From assembly GCA_002633025.1 (NCBI GenBank), contig NMRB01000201.1, positions 230,804-294,803 of the forward strand: a DNA stretch of 64,000 nt, read 5' to 3'. The stretch's first letter is position 1, and every line of letters starts with the position of its first letter. Below the pieces are notes generated by a model that saw only the letters and a program-made list of their open reading frames with translations, was not told the DNA's origin and did not search any database. The translations under genes were made by a program, and so were the position numbers. Source of the stretch: Notospermus geniculatus. Its lineage: Eukaryota > Nemertea > Pilidiophora > Heteronemertea > Lineidae. Positions 29,301 through 39,275 of this stretch are shown here, one piece after another.

Positions 29301-32300
29301 TCTGTAGTTGGCAAGTGGTGCACAGTACAATTTGATTGCGTGGATGCAACTCAACCACGGAAAAACTATCGGGCACTTGTTTGTGACATTGGTCTCAACA
29401 TAGTCATAGGGAAGTCAACAATGGTGAATTGTCCATGGTCTCACTAGCAGCGAAAGACCTACCTGCGGTTTGACATAGGCCGGGATTGCCTGGACCACAT
29501 CAAAGCTAACCTGTGCCACCCAGATCCATGTCTTGCAGTACCGTACACCGACAGAGATCAACAGCTTGGTTTGTTCGGTCGGAAGAAGCTTGGCTAAGAG
29601 ACTGATACGGATGGTGTTGGATGCGGGGTCTGTTGATCCGCCAAAGTTTCGGATGGTTCCCAGGTCCCATTCTGCGTAATCCTTGTTTTCATTATTACCC
29701 TGAATATATATATAAGCAGAAAGTTCACCAATCCCAAACTTCTAGGCCAAAGGGTGTGTCTGCTGAGAACGTGATGGCCAGTCCATAGCACGGCAACAAG
29801 GGTGACAGACACGTTCTTGTATAAATCCTTTATAGCGAGAACAGTACTCGGGAGCCACGGTGGTGTAGTGGTTCAGGCCTCCGACTAGCGGTCAGAGGGT
29901 CCCAGGTTCGAATCCCACTGGGCGTGAGACTTTTGGGCAAGTCTCTTTGCCTCACTGGCCTCTCTCCACCCAGGTGATTAGGGCAAGCAAAAAAAATCTT
30001 TAGTTTATCGTCCTCCGCCCGCGCCAATTTTCGGCGCCGTGCCAAATTTATTTTTATTTTTTATCAGTCTGAATTTCACGCCGTGCTGCGTATCACAGCG
30101 CTGCCAAGTGGTAGATCTGTAAACAACAGTTTCCAAAGCGTTCTCTTCATGCATTTTCAGTGCTTTTGTGACAAAATCCAGTCTTAGATGGTCGGAGTGG
30201 TGACATAACATGCTCAGGAGGAGTTGATTTTGTAATTTCTTCATATCAAAGTAAAATAAAAAATAAAAATAAAAAGTGCCCCCCCTTGCCTACTTTCAAG
30301 AACCACTCGGACGATAAACTAAAAATTTTTTTTGCTTGCCCTAAATGGGTACCGGTCGGAAATGCTCGGATGGCGCTGAATGAGCAGCTCATCTGAGTTC
30401 TACTGAAAGGTTTCAGGATAGACTGGGGTTAAAGTGTAAAGTCGGATGACACCTCTACCGTTGTTGATATCAGACTATAAACCCAAACTTTAACTTTTAC
30501 TTGCCTTTGGCCAAATTTCTGAAATATTATGAGTGTGAACATCAGTCACTGTCACTCTCTTACCTCAGACGTAAGCTTCACGTTCGTGGAATCCGCCTCG
30601 AATCCTGGAGTATTCGCCCCCGTGTAATACACGCTAAGATACTTGGAATCTGTGCTCATCTGACTGGTTCCGTTGTAAGGCAACGATGCATGATAGACGT
30701 AGTTATCGACGGTATCTGCAGGTGTTGTGATGTTCACAATCACTGCAACCCAGGCTCCAGGTATCACTTGTTTGTGGGACGTCCACAACGCGAAGGATGG
30801 CTTCTTGGACTGAAATAATAGCCAAATTGTTAGTAAAGTAACAGCAATCGTGAACCATCGAAGCCTATCATCACTTCGCCCCTACGCTCCACTCACATGG
30901 TAGCAGAGCGTACCGGTAGGTTGGAAGGCTCCTCCACTCACACGCAAGGCGTACGGTACTGATCTTATAACCCTTGATACAATGCAGTTTCCCTTGATTT
31001 TCTGAATGAAGTACATTACAGTGCTGAGAGCAGGAAAACGCGATGGGGTGCATCTTCCACTGGTGTGAAGAATATACTGTCCTTGAGATGAAGTCGCTCA
31101 TGGAGACTTTGTAAAATGGCATGATCACGGTAACTGCCTACCGGTACCGTGATCATGCCATCATGCCACGACGGACGACGTCGCGCGACCAAAGTCTGCT
31201 ACTTCTCGGTCGCGCGACCGAAGTCGAAGACTTGAAGTCAGTCCGTCCATCAGTCCGTCGGGCGTGGCGACGTCCAGTTACGATTCACAGAACTCACACT
31301 GCATGTGTTGGCCACAGCTGCCTGAGCTTTTGTCCTTTTCTCCGCAACCCACAGCTTCTTACTGTCCAGATTAATGCCGGCGAAGATGGAATACTGTGTT
31401 CCCACTACCACATCGTCCGTGTTCTTGAGGTAACCTAACACTGAGAATTTAATCGTGTTCTTTGCGGTGTCATAGGATTGCGCGCGGAAACCTACAAAGG
31501 AGAAAAAGAACCATTCATTTATTTTCTGATTTCATTTTAACTATTGTTTATTTATCCGTTCCTTACTTTAGTGCTCTGAAGAAGCTGTCCTTCTGACCAT
31601 CACAAAATTAACCCACTCCACCACAGAGTCATGACTTTCGGAGGCCCGTCGGAAATTGCCGAAGTACATACGAAGATGACGTCGATTGCAAATTAACCTA
31701 CGTGTAAGACAAAGAAAGACCGGACACAAACAAACAAAATGTAAATCAACAATGATTTTCGTGGCCCGCGAAAATACCCGTGATACACTATCTTTAACAT
31801 TAAAGACAGTGATAACAATCAAAAAGGCTTTCACTTCGTCGCCGGAGGTGACGGCCGTCGAGGGACGTCGCTCGATGAACGACTCGTGTAAACCCGCCTG
31901 AGGATAAATTTGATTCGCAGGTATGAATATTAATGCCGATATACGTGCATACCTACCGGTATTGACGATTCGACCAAGTTTAAATTCCAGCGTCGAATTT
32001 GACGCGTCGGTTTGCGTGACTCCAACGCAAACAGGAACAGTTGGGTAATTTTCACCTGTAACGATATATTTCGTTGAAACTACCGTCCATTTCAACTAGT
32101 AAGTTCCAACTAATTAGCCGACAGCCATTGCTTTCTTCTTCTACAGTCGTCTGGCGTGATATCCAGTCGGTCGTTTGTCTCCTGTTGCAGGCTTTTCATA
32201 CATCAAAGTTAGTGAGATGACCTCTTAGAGATGAAAGTGCAGTATATTCGAATAGGAAATGCCCACAATCGTTTTGGTTCCGGAGGCTAGACTAAACTTA

Positions 32301-35300
32301 TCAGGATTTACTTCAGCATAAAGTAAAACGCCAAGACGTTTGTACCATCAAATTAGGGAGGTTTAGAAATCAAACGATAAACGTAAACTTTACGACAACA
32401 TCATTTTTCGTACTACACATTTACCAGGTTTTATATTGCATTTTCCGCATAAAAATTACGTTGTCGTTAACGTTAACGTTTACGTTTATCGTTTGATTTC
32501 CTCCCTAATATGAAACGCTTTAGGATCTTAGTTATACTACTCTAAAATCTCACGAAGATGATGTTTTACCTGCGCTTAACACCTGTACCCTAACCAATTT
32601 GATCTCCTTTGCTTGATGTGGTTCCACCAGTAGCGTGACATCATTGTACATGTCAAACAAGGTGGCAGAAATGGTCCACGTAATAGGCTTATTCTTGGGG
32701 GCTTCTTGCGGACCCTCCAACGCAAACATTGGCTTCTTTGTACTTTGTGGCTGTGGGGGTAAAACATTATTAGCTGAAACGTCAGTTTGTGGGATTATTT
32801 GCAGTTGTCTATGAGGCTATTGGAACCAGCGTTTCAAAAACAACAATTAGGGAGGTTTAGAAATCAAGCGATAAACGTAAACTTTACGACAACGTTATTT
32901 TTTATACTATTTAACAGATTTTATAGGCCTATTGCACTTTCGGTACAAAAATAACGTTGTCGTTAACGTTTACGTTATCGTTCAATTTCTAAACCTCACT
33001 ATTGGGAAACACTGACAATCGGAAACATTGGTAGCGCTTGCGATATCGCCTGGCTTAAGAAAGAAGTCCGTCCAGCACGTGGAAGAAGTATTTATTTCCC
33101 TTGTACTTACCGACGTATTGTCGACGACCCCTTTATACACTGCCTGACCGACCCAGACCATTTCTTTACCCTTATAGGAACAACCGGCCGAGACGTAGTA
33201 CACTTGGGCGTTCACAACCTGCCTGATGACCACAGCTGAGAAAGTAAACTTCATCTTACTTTGGTCAGCGTTATTTGTGTCTGTAAACTTGTTTTCCACT
33301 TCCCCGAAGTCAATTTTAGCCTGGTCATACTGGAAACAAGAGGAATCATCACATCTAAAGCTACGTTTAGCTGACACGCGGAATGCGGATTGCGGAACGC
33401 GGAAGCGGAAAATGCAATGCATTTTCGCATACAACATATCGCTTCCGCCGGGGATTCCGCGTCCCTATACCGCAGGTGAAGGTCAACAACGATAGCGAAT
33501 TGGCCAACACTTTTTGGTCGCGCCAGGCCGCAATGAAGTTCATCTTACTAATGATGTATATGGTAATCGTTTGGGTGTGGCCTACCTGGTTTCCTCCGTC
33601 TGATGAGCTGTATATCCAAGGCGTCGAGGCTGGTTTAATTGGAATGTTTGTCCCAATCGTGGTCTTGACTTTAGACAGGGCGAAGATTGGCACATTGTTT
33701 GTATTGCGCGGAGCGAACAGTTCACATTTCATCTTCGACTTGGTCTTTGGCATGAATATGTTGAAAGTAAAGTCCAGTTTGTTTCCGATTTTGACTTGTT
33801 TTGTTGCGGCGACCACTTTATTGAAGCTGAACTGAACAGTACTCGGTAAGCTCTGAAGTAGAGGTGAACCGTTTGGTTAGAAAGAAAATGAAGAGGGTAA
33901 GTCAATAATAACATGTCTTAGTTTATTGATTGGAATCCAACAAGGCGTGGGGGAAGAATCTCACGTCTGACAACTGAGTATCAAACGAATAAAACGGGGT
34001 ACGCGAAAACTAATTTGAGTATCATCATCTTTAGAAAGACAGAATCTGACACACAGTCAGCACAATCAGTCGGCATAGACAATCAGTCAGCACAGACGAT
34101 CAGTCAGCGCAGACAATCAGTCAGCACAGACAGTCAGTCAGCGCAGACAATCAGTCAGCACAGACGATCAGTCAGCGCAGACAGACAATCAGTCGGCATA
34201 GACAACCAGTCACCACAGACGATCAGTCAGCGCAGACAACCAGTCAGCACAGACGATCAGTCAGCGCAAACGATCAGTCATCACAGACAATCAGTCAGCA
34301 CATGCAATCAGTCAGCGCAGACGATCAGTCAGCGCAGACAATCAGTCAGCGCAGACAATCAGCCAGCATATACGATCAGTCAGCACAGACAATCAATCAG
34401 CGCAGATAATAATCAATCACCCACTAAGACAATCAGTCAGCACAGACAATCAGTCAGCACACAAAATTACCAAGAACATAAGATAAGAGAAAACTGACTA
34501 CTGCTCTCTTGTGTCTTATCTTTGGCGTCAAAGGGTCATCTTCAGGTGAATCCCGACCAAATCCTGGCACCACGACATCCTGATCTTGGAGCAGACGACG
34601 GCCTGTAGCAAGTTCAGCCACGGCCCCTGCGGTCCGGCTCGGCTCGGCGAAAGAGATCGCTACCTCTGCTGTCGTTTCAACGGACGAATCGTAAGGGTTA
34701 GAGGCGGCCACTGTCAGATGAACCTGGCTGGTTGCGAAGCCATTTTCCGGATGATAGCTGATTTCGCCAGTGGTTTTGTTGATCGCAAAAAGTGCTGCAT
34801 CATTCCCGTTTTTGATGGAGTACTCCACATTCGCGCATGGGCAGTCGTCTGTTTTGCATTTCACAGCGTCTTCATCAATCGCTTTGATCGTTATAATGTT
34901 GAACTTCTCAGCAGACTTGAGATGGATTTCATATACCTCCTTGGTAAATTGTGGGGCGAACTTGTTATCTAGAAGAGGGAAGGAACACTTTTCGATCGCT
35001 CTTCGCCTTAGGCTGCGTTTAGCTGACACGCGGAATGCGGTATAGGGACGCGGAAACCCTGGCGGAAAGATATGTTGTATGGGAAAATGCATTGCATTTT
35101 CCGCTTCCGCGTTCCGCAATCCGCATTCCGCGTGCCAGCTAAATGCAGCTTAAATCTGCCGATTCGAGGACAGCCCGCATTGCGCGACTGCCTACAACAG
35201 TTTGTTGGGCTGCGCATGTTGGTTTTCGGCGTCAAGTCCCTGACATGGTCTCTACAGTTACAAATATTGAAGCAAAATTGCCACAGAAATGACATTTTGT

Positions 35301-38242
35301 GGGAATTTACCAACTTCCCGATCAGTCTATGGTGTTTTTCTTACCTGGTTCACCACACGATTCTCCTCCCCAACAAGGGTCACAGAGGCACCGATCGTCA
35401 ACACAGCGACCATGTTCACACGGGAATTCCTTGTACCTAAATGAAGGAAAAATGGTCCGGCTTTAAAACGTACGTTGTGCATGTAATGTAATGTAATGCA
35501 CCTACTTTAGGGCGAAGCATTACGCTGTCACACACATACGAGTTCCTTCGTGTGGCCATCTTGTGTCGAATGGGGACCTTACATACAAAGCTAGGCAAAT
35601 GGGGACATGCACGCAGTCCTCGTTTATGTATAGCTGTGTGTCCCCAGTTGGTCGGTATAGAAATGACCTTGTAGAGAAATGACATTGCCGTCACAGATCG
35701 GGTAACTGAGGACATTGCGCTATGTTCCTATCCAAATGGGGACATTAATATTTGCAAACTGCCTACAGGCCTACTGACTGTGTATGACGTATGGGTTCAT
35801 TTAGTAGCAGGCTTTCAGTTGGGACATCCCCTTGTTAGTAACAGTTTTTATGGTGTTTTTTCATAAAAATGCATTACATACGTAGTTCCAAAAGTGATTT
35901 CAACCAGGCTCAAACTTGTTATACATGAGAGATGTCAATGAGAGTGTTTGCACGGTAGTAACTGTTTGCGCGACACAAAATGTGCGCTTTTAGCGAGAAT
36001 AGTGCACTTTACTTTGGAGTGGACTGCATCCCCTGTGGAGTGGACTTTTTTGACAGGTCCACCTTCCTGAACTTAATGGCGATGAAGGGATTACAAAGGG
36101 AAGCGTAATGTTCTAGTTTTCAATCGACGCTGTCGTGTACGTAGATTGTGGCCCATGGGAGGGGGTCCGCAACGTCCACAACCGTTACTCACAGTACATT
36201 ACATGCATTAAATCCCCACCCAGGACAAATAATTAGGTACGGTACGTTCTACCTCCATCCAGCAGTAACCGCCGATCAAGTATCTTCATAGACCATTAGG
36301 CAACCGATGCTGAATTGATTTTTCAAAACGTACATAATGCATTCAAAGCAGCGTTTTTAAGTACCGTACTTGGCAGAAGCCAAATTGGAAAAGGCTTATA
36401 ATGCTTCACGTGGGGCACCTTTTGTTTCTATCCAAATACCCATCAAGCTAAGCCCTCCACTTGCTCGAGACAGGAAAGTGTTTTATCTGGGTTTCAACTC
36501 GATCTTTGTTGCCAGCAGAAAACAGAGCGATGAAGAGGCAATGAAGAACTCATTGCAGCTCAATTAACATTCTGAAGACTCGGCTGGTAAAATTCCCCTT
36601 CTCCCAGCCCTAGGCCCTCCAGCCGAGCCCACACTGCATGGAGGGTCCGTGCAGACGCGCAAGTAGATAAAGAGATGTTACGGACTTTTCCCGCAGAAAA
36701 TGCGCCGGTCGCACCGGTCTATCTTGTAGGATACGCCTACAGAATGGCACCAATTTTGTCGCAGTTTTCCTGCCGGAATAGGCTTCAATTAGATGGTGTT
36801 TAAGTTTTGGAAGCCAATCAACGGGCTGCATGTGGATTGTCCCTAATGACGTCATTATACTAGCTCGGCGTCGTTTCGGACGAGCACGATGTCAAAACTG
36901 GCCAATAGCCGAGTAGAACCCCGGGGTAGAACCAGTCTAACAAGCCTCACCTTACGCATGGAGTGCTGCACTTTTCACATTGTTCTTTTCCGTCTTCGCA
37001 CAGGCAATCTTCGCATGGCCCTTCGCTCTCGTGTTTGGACCGACAGACTTGGTGCGCTAGAGCTGAAACACAAACCCATTACCTTGTGTGGATCAGGTCA
37101 GACTACAGCGCAGTCTCAATAGGAATACGTTTCGAGAACGACGGCGCTGTCATTCTATTAAAAGAAGTCGTTTGAGAAAATGACGAATTCGTTGCACATC
37201 CTTCCATAGCAGGGCTTTAGTCTTGCTCCTCTTCTAATGCTTGCACACGAGTGGATGAAGAGGAGCAAAGTAGAACCCCTGCTGTCGGAGGATGTCGTTG
37301 CATGATGGATGAGTTGCGTTTCTCAAAGGAGATTTTGATCGACATCTCTTCCTGGCGAAAAAAACAGTTTTGATGAAAAAATCCGTGAAGAGATTTCTTC
37401 ACATTCTCGTTTACATTCTAATGGTGTGTCTGAACCTCTCTGTTTCTACCATAGTCTGAATCGTCATTGCCGGGAAGAGATGTCAGTGAACGGCCGGCAG
37501 GTTCGGGAGACACAAAACTTCCGTGAATTGGTCGACAGGAAGACAAGTACTGTCGCATGCTTTCTCTGTCCGGTTCAATTTTCTGGCAGAGACGGCTGAA
37601 GGGGCAATTACAGCGTTGTTCTGTGGCTATTCGAAGCGATACAGTGCCATGCATGAAGTTTGAGTGGCATGGATCAATGGAAAGTGGTGAATTATTGAAG
37701 AGATTTGACGGTAGGAAAAGATGGGTCATTGACTGTCCTGGAATTGCTGAGTTCATCGATGGATCGACGGCTTGCTTCCAATAGTTACAGGGGAGCGGGG
37801 GGGGGGAGGGGGCAGAAATCGCGAGGCAATAGTTCCTTCGGTCCACAGACATGTCAAAACTCGGTTCAGTCCGACAGGCCTAAAGTTGGAAAAGACCAGA
37901 CTCAAATTATTTACTCAAAAATGATGTTACTTGTCACACAGAGGCCGTAACAAGAAAAAAAAGTTTAATGAAAACCGTTCTGAAGTTATGGTTATTGAAT
38001 ATTGGCCTATACTGAAAGAGATTCGCAGCAGGGTGGGTCCGTGATGCCTTTTCCACTTCCCCAGCTCAGACCAACCGAACAGCAACGCGACGTCAGTACG
38101 TGGGTTGAAAATCTCACGGTAGAAGTTAAACGCACAATTGGAAATTCGTGGGCAGAAATTGTGAAATTTGCAGTTGGAATAACCTACCTTGGTGCAAAAT
38201 GAACAAAGTTACAAAAGCAACGCGAATACTGCATCCATTCAT
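20697..38242 (-). CDS. Large modular secreted protein: signal peptide, Cys-rich, EGF, cadherin, about eight beta-rich repeats, F5/8 type C
   Basis: Minus-strand exons splice in phase from ATG to TAG: 38188-38242, 36951-37062, 35345-35436, 34502-34968, 33586-33852, 33111-33329, 32570-32750, 31957-32055, 31298-31491, 30564-30809, 29463-29699, 28793-29146, 27968-28126, 27431-27728, 27082-27284, 26208-26540, 25548-25706, 25117-25432, 24644-24893, 23953-24136, 23462-23654, 23190-23329, 22807-22956, 22353-22533, 22159-22245, 21884-21943 and 20697-21142. These total 5682 bases, or 1893 residues. I see a signal peptide but no transmembrane helix, so a secreted matrix or adhesion role is inferred. Recognised parts are the EGF (about 57-86), cadherin (about 87-190) and F5/8C (about 1540-1690) domains. 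The repeats between are not a family I can name. A minus-strand AATAAA lies at 20272-20277. The weakest junctions are the cadherin exon donor (gca|gtagtc) and the last exon, where a 45-base in-frame intron is possible. Confidence 0.8.
23462..25706 (-). CDS. Modular gene exons 17-21: last beta-rich repeats
   Basis: Exons 25548-25706, 25117-25432, 24644-24893, 23953-24136 and 23462-23654 continue the repeat series before the F5/8C domain, but are more diverged (for example YTIKIESELVGGKAVI and YKVVLSIAVDPNKVFEKG). Each has an equal-length counterpart in the duplicated unit at 15871-18129, with mostly conservative changes, which supports these exon boundaries. Confidence 0.75.
25888..26140 (+). 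mobile_element. tRNA-derived SINE
   Basis: Partner of the copy at 18292-18550, with the head tagcctagtggttatcatg and B box ggttcgaatcc, in the corresponding intron of unit 2. Confidence 0.85.
26208..33852 (-). CDS. Modular gene exons 5-16: tandem unrecognised beta-rich repeats
   Basis: Twelve exons encode about six rounds of a unit of 150-200 residues. The repeated signature is a first half with G...F(T/D)(I/F).(I/M)P, an N/C-containing strand and LG.I/V.N.G, and a second half with an I.(F/V) strand, (A/V)V....., Y..(S/A)AG and W(V/I).(Q/E). Examples are FGEVENKF ... YYVSAGCSYKGKEMVWVGQ, FKLGRIVNTG ... FAGINLDSKKLWVAEK and WDLGTIRNFG ... SVGVRYCKTWIWVAQ. The look is of paired Ig-like beta sandwiches, perhaps related to DUF11-type surface repeats, but that is inference. 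All junctions are GT/AG and in phase. Confidence 0.75.
26637..26850 (-). mobile_element. SINE body fragment (same family as 29848-30475)
   Basis: Reverse-complemented, it reads gggcgtgagactttgggcg ... ctctttgcctcac ... gggtaccggtcggaaatgc ... ggtttcaggat ... ggatgacacctc, matching the body of the element at 29848-30475 but without the tRNA-like head. It is uninterrupted where the other copy carries a 0.36-kb insertion. Confidence 0.75.
26915..27015 (+). mobile_element. tRNA/5S-like SINE head
   Basis: It contains cctagtggttagcacgttggc (an A-box-like tRNA head), followed by gtcaatacttggattggtgacc, which resembles the internal control region of 5S rRNA (tacttggatgggagacc). The combination suggests a pol-III SINE. 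I see only one copy in the window. Confidence 0.45.
28367..28741. mobile_element. Inverted-repeat element, about 375 bp
   Basis: The ends ggtttcgcaaatct and agatttgcgaaacc are inverted, as are inner blocks (ggaggtggttggtaccacaaat and atttgtggtaccaaccacctcc; catgatgtaatgtatttc and gaaatacattacgtcatg). No coding sequence. It lies in an intron of the modular gene. Confidence 0.8.
29848..30475 (+). mobile_element. tRNA-derived SINE split by a MITE insertion
   Basis: The head ggtgtagtggttcaggcctcc with B box ggttcgaatcc begins the element. It reads through gggcgtgagacttttgggc to ccaggtgatta, is interrupted by an inverted-repeat element (29980-30342), and resumes with aaatgggtaccggtcggaaatgc. The copy at 26637-26850 shows the uninterrupted order, which proves the nesting. 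Confidence 0.85.
29980..30342. mobile_element. MITE nested in a SINE
   Basis: The ends agggcaagcaaaaaaaat and attttttttgcttgccct are inverted repeats, with tttagtttatcgtcc and ggacgataaactaaa next inward. The core is non-coding. It sits inside the SINE at 29848-30475. Confidence 0.85.
32352..32509. mobile_element. Small MITE, ends ttagggaggtttagaaatcaa
   Basis: About 158 bp, with left arm attagggaggtttagaaatc, right arm gatttcctccctaat, and inner aacgataaacgtaaac/gtttacgtttatcgtt. Another full copy lies at 32846-33003 and a partial one at about 51449-51506. Confidence 0.85.
32846..33003. mobile_element. Small MITE, second copy
   Basis: Same family as 32352-32509, inserted in the neighbouring intron 340 bp away. 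The left end is identical (attagggaggtttagaaatc). The right end (aaatttctaaacctcac by family comparison) is slightly diverged. Confidence 0.8.
33361..33476. mobile_element. Palindromic element (gcggaatgcgg family), copy 1
   Basis: It begins acgtttagctgacacgcgg and has a central palindrome, aaaatgcaatgcatttt. It shares the order of motifs with 35010-35152 but lacks that copy's closing arm. Intronic. Confidence 0.7.
34054..34466. repeat. Intronic minisatellite, unit cagtcagcrcagacrat (17 bp)
   Basis: Roughly two dozen imperfect units of cagtcagcgcagacgat and its variants run head to tail. The array ends about 35 bases from the cadherin exon, so in the transcript it begins just after that exon's donor. 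The long plus-strand open frame across it (Ser/Gln/Thr-rich) is a by-product of the repeat. Confidence 0.9.
34502..34968 (-). CDS. Modular gene exon 4: cadherin repeat and furin-like site
   Basis: About 155 codons. The first roughly 100 read as one cadherin repeat, with FAPQFTKEVYEI, then AIDED, VEYSIKNGN, LFAINKTTGEI and VHLTVAASN. A low-complexity linker follows, ending in RHKR, which fits the furin consensus R-X-K/R-R just before the exon end. The donor used here (gca|gtagtc) is weak but gives the phase 0 needed by the next exon. The frame stays open to 34454 if another donor is used. Confidence 0.8.
35010..35152. mobile_element. Palindromic element (gcggaatgcgg family), copy 2
   Basis: A nearly complete palindrome: left taggctgcgtttagctgac, right gccagctaaatgcagctta, and centre aaatgcattgcatttt. 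It lies in the intron between the EGF and cadherin exons. Confidence 0.8.
35345..35436 (-). CDS. Modular gene exon 3: EGF-like domain
   Basis: A single exon encodes FPCEHGRCVDDRCLCDPCW and then GGESC, giving six cysteines with the HG.C and C.C....G...C spacing of EGF repeats. The acceptor is tttag and the donor cag|gtaaga. Phase 2 in and phase 1 out match both neighbours. Confidence 0.8.
35437..36950. other. Intron of the modular gene, nothing further seen
   Basis: The span lies between the Cys-rich and EGF exons. A 65-codon plus-strand open frame at 36370-36567 lacks splice context and family resemblance. No repeats of note. Confidence 0.5.
36951..37062 (-). CDS. Modular gene exon 2: cysteine-rich segment
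   Basis: Flanked by ttgtgtttcag and aag|gtgagg. It encodes about 37 residues with six Cys in the pattern C..C.C...C..C...C around CEDCLCEDGKEQCEKCSTPC. The spacing recalls part of a von Willebrand C-type domain, but the segment is too short to assign. The phase-2 exit joins cleanly to the EGF exon. Confidence 0.7.
38188..38242 (-). CDS. Exon 1 of the modular gene: signal peptide
   Basis: ATG at 38242 opens MNGCSIRVAFVTLFILHQ and then a phase-1 donor (caag|gtaggt). A short positively charged start, a hydrophobic core and a phase-1 exit are typical of signal-peptide exons. The phase is exactly what the next exon (starting CT CTA GCG) needs. I found no better first exon between 37062 and 39276. 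RNA evidence would be needed to be sure. Confidence 0.65.
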
Positions 38243-39275
38243 GTTGGAATTTAGTCCAGCATTGCGGCGGACAAACTGAGCCAGTGAGTTACAAATCGAA
38301 TGATGCCCAAACGAAGGCACGGCACAAACTATACAAAACTTTCCCCAAAGTCGATATTATAATTAAGCTTTCATGAGAACATTACATGGCCCATCACTGG
38401 GAGCATTACCACAAGTACTCCACTATTAGTTGCCATAGTAACATCGACGCCGCTCCGTTTGACGGAAGCTTCTTCATTATTGTCGTTGGCGCGCTTGAAG
38501 CAAAAGTTCGTTAATTAGTTTGTCAACAACACTGTCAGGTAAAAGCCAGGCGTTACTTTCATTTCAACTGAAATACTACGAAAGAAATACTATTGTGTAT
38601 TTCATGAAGTAGAAACAGAAAGGTTTCAAAGATTTGTTTCGATGTTTTATTTGATACACACTGTATACAATTAAAATACAACGTAATGATCGAATCTTGA
38701 CATTTGTTTGTTGCAGGATACAAGACAATAGGGAGGTTACGATGACGTAGCGACTACCGACTCCGTCCAGATGATCGCATTTTGTGAACTACGTCATCAA
38801 ATACGGGGTTTCCAAAGCTACTCGGAAAAGAGAATCGAACCCACCTGAGTGGTGATTCAGAAATGATTTCCTATCTGAAAAATCTGGATTTTTGGAACTC
38901 GGCAGTCGACGTGGAAGTCGGTATCGGCAAGCAACTTCTGTATTGACTCAGATACAGTACTCCGACATGACTTCTCAAAGCAGGTTGAAGCAGGGAAAGT
39001 TGCCCGGCGAAGTTGTCTGGCATTGGGAATGCGTGTCCTATCAATGAAAGCGACTCGCATGATCGCCCTTCACGAAGTCCATTTCAGTTGGCATTTAGAT
39101 TTCGCGTTAATGAGCAGATCTCATTGGTGTGAAACTACGGCATAAATGGAAAGCGGACCAAATTTCCTATGGGGACGGCCTTGGAAAGAACGTTCAAGCT
39201 TTGAGAGAGAAATTGTGCATCAAAGGAACGCAAGCAGTATTTATAAAGTCGTGTCAAGATAGCTTGCAAAACTTT
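38243..39275. other. Spacer between two minus-strand genes
   Basis: This should hold the promoter of the modular gene. I see no TATA box or other element I can defend, and no exon. Confidence 0.5.

Noticed and set aside
29855-29925. Functional tRNA gene
   Set aside because: A and B boxes are present, but the sequence runs straight into a SINE body that recurs elsewhere. The same applies to the tRNA-like heads at 1735-1991, 18292 and 25888.
34015-34497. 160-codon Ser/Gln/Thr-rich open frame
   Set aside because: Produced by the 17-bp minisatellite, whose unit lacks stop codons in this frame.
36370-36567. 65-codon plus-strand open frame in an intron
   Set aside because: No homology recognised, no promoter or poly(A) context, single copy.
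37418-37852. 144-codon minus-strand open frame with several Cys
   Set aside because: No family resemblance and a competing plus-strand frame. The neighbouring exons of the modular gene join in phase without it.
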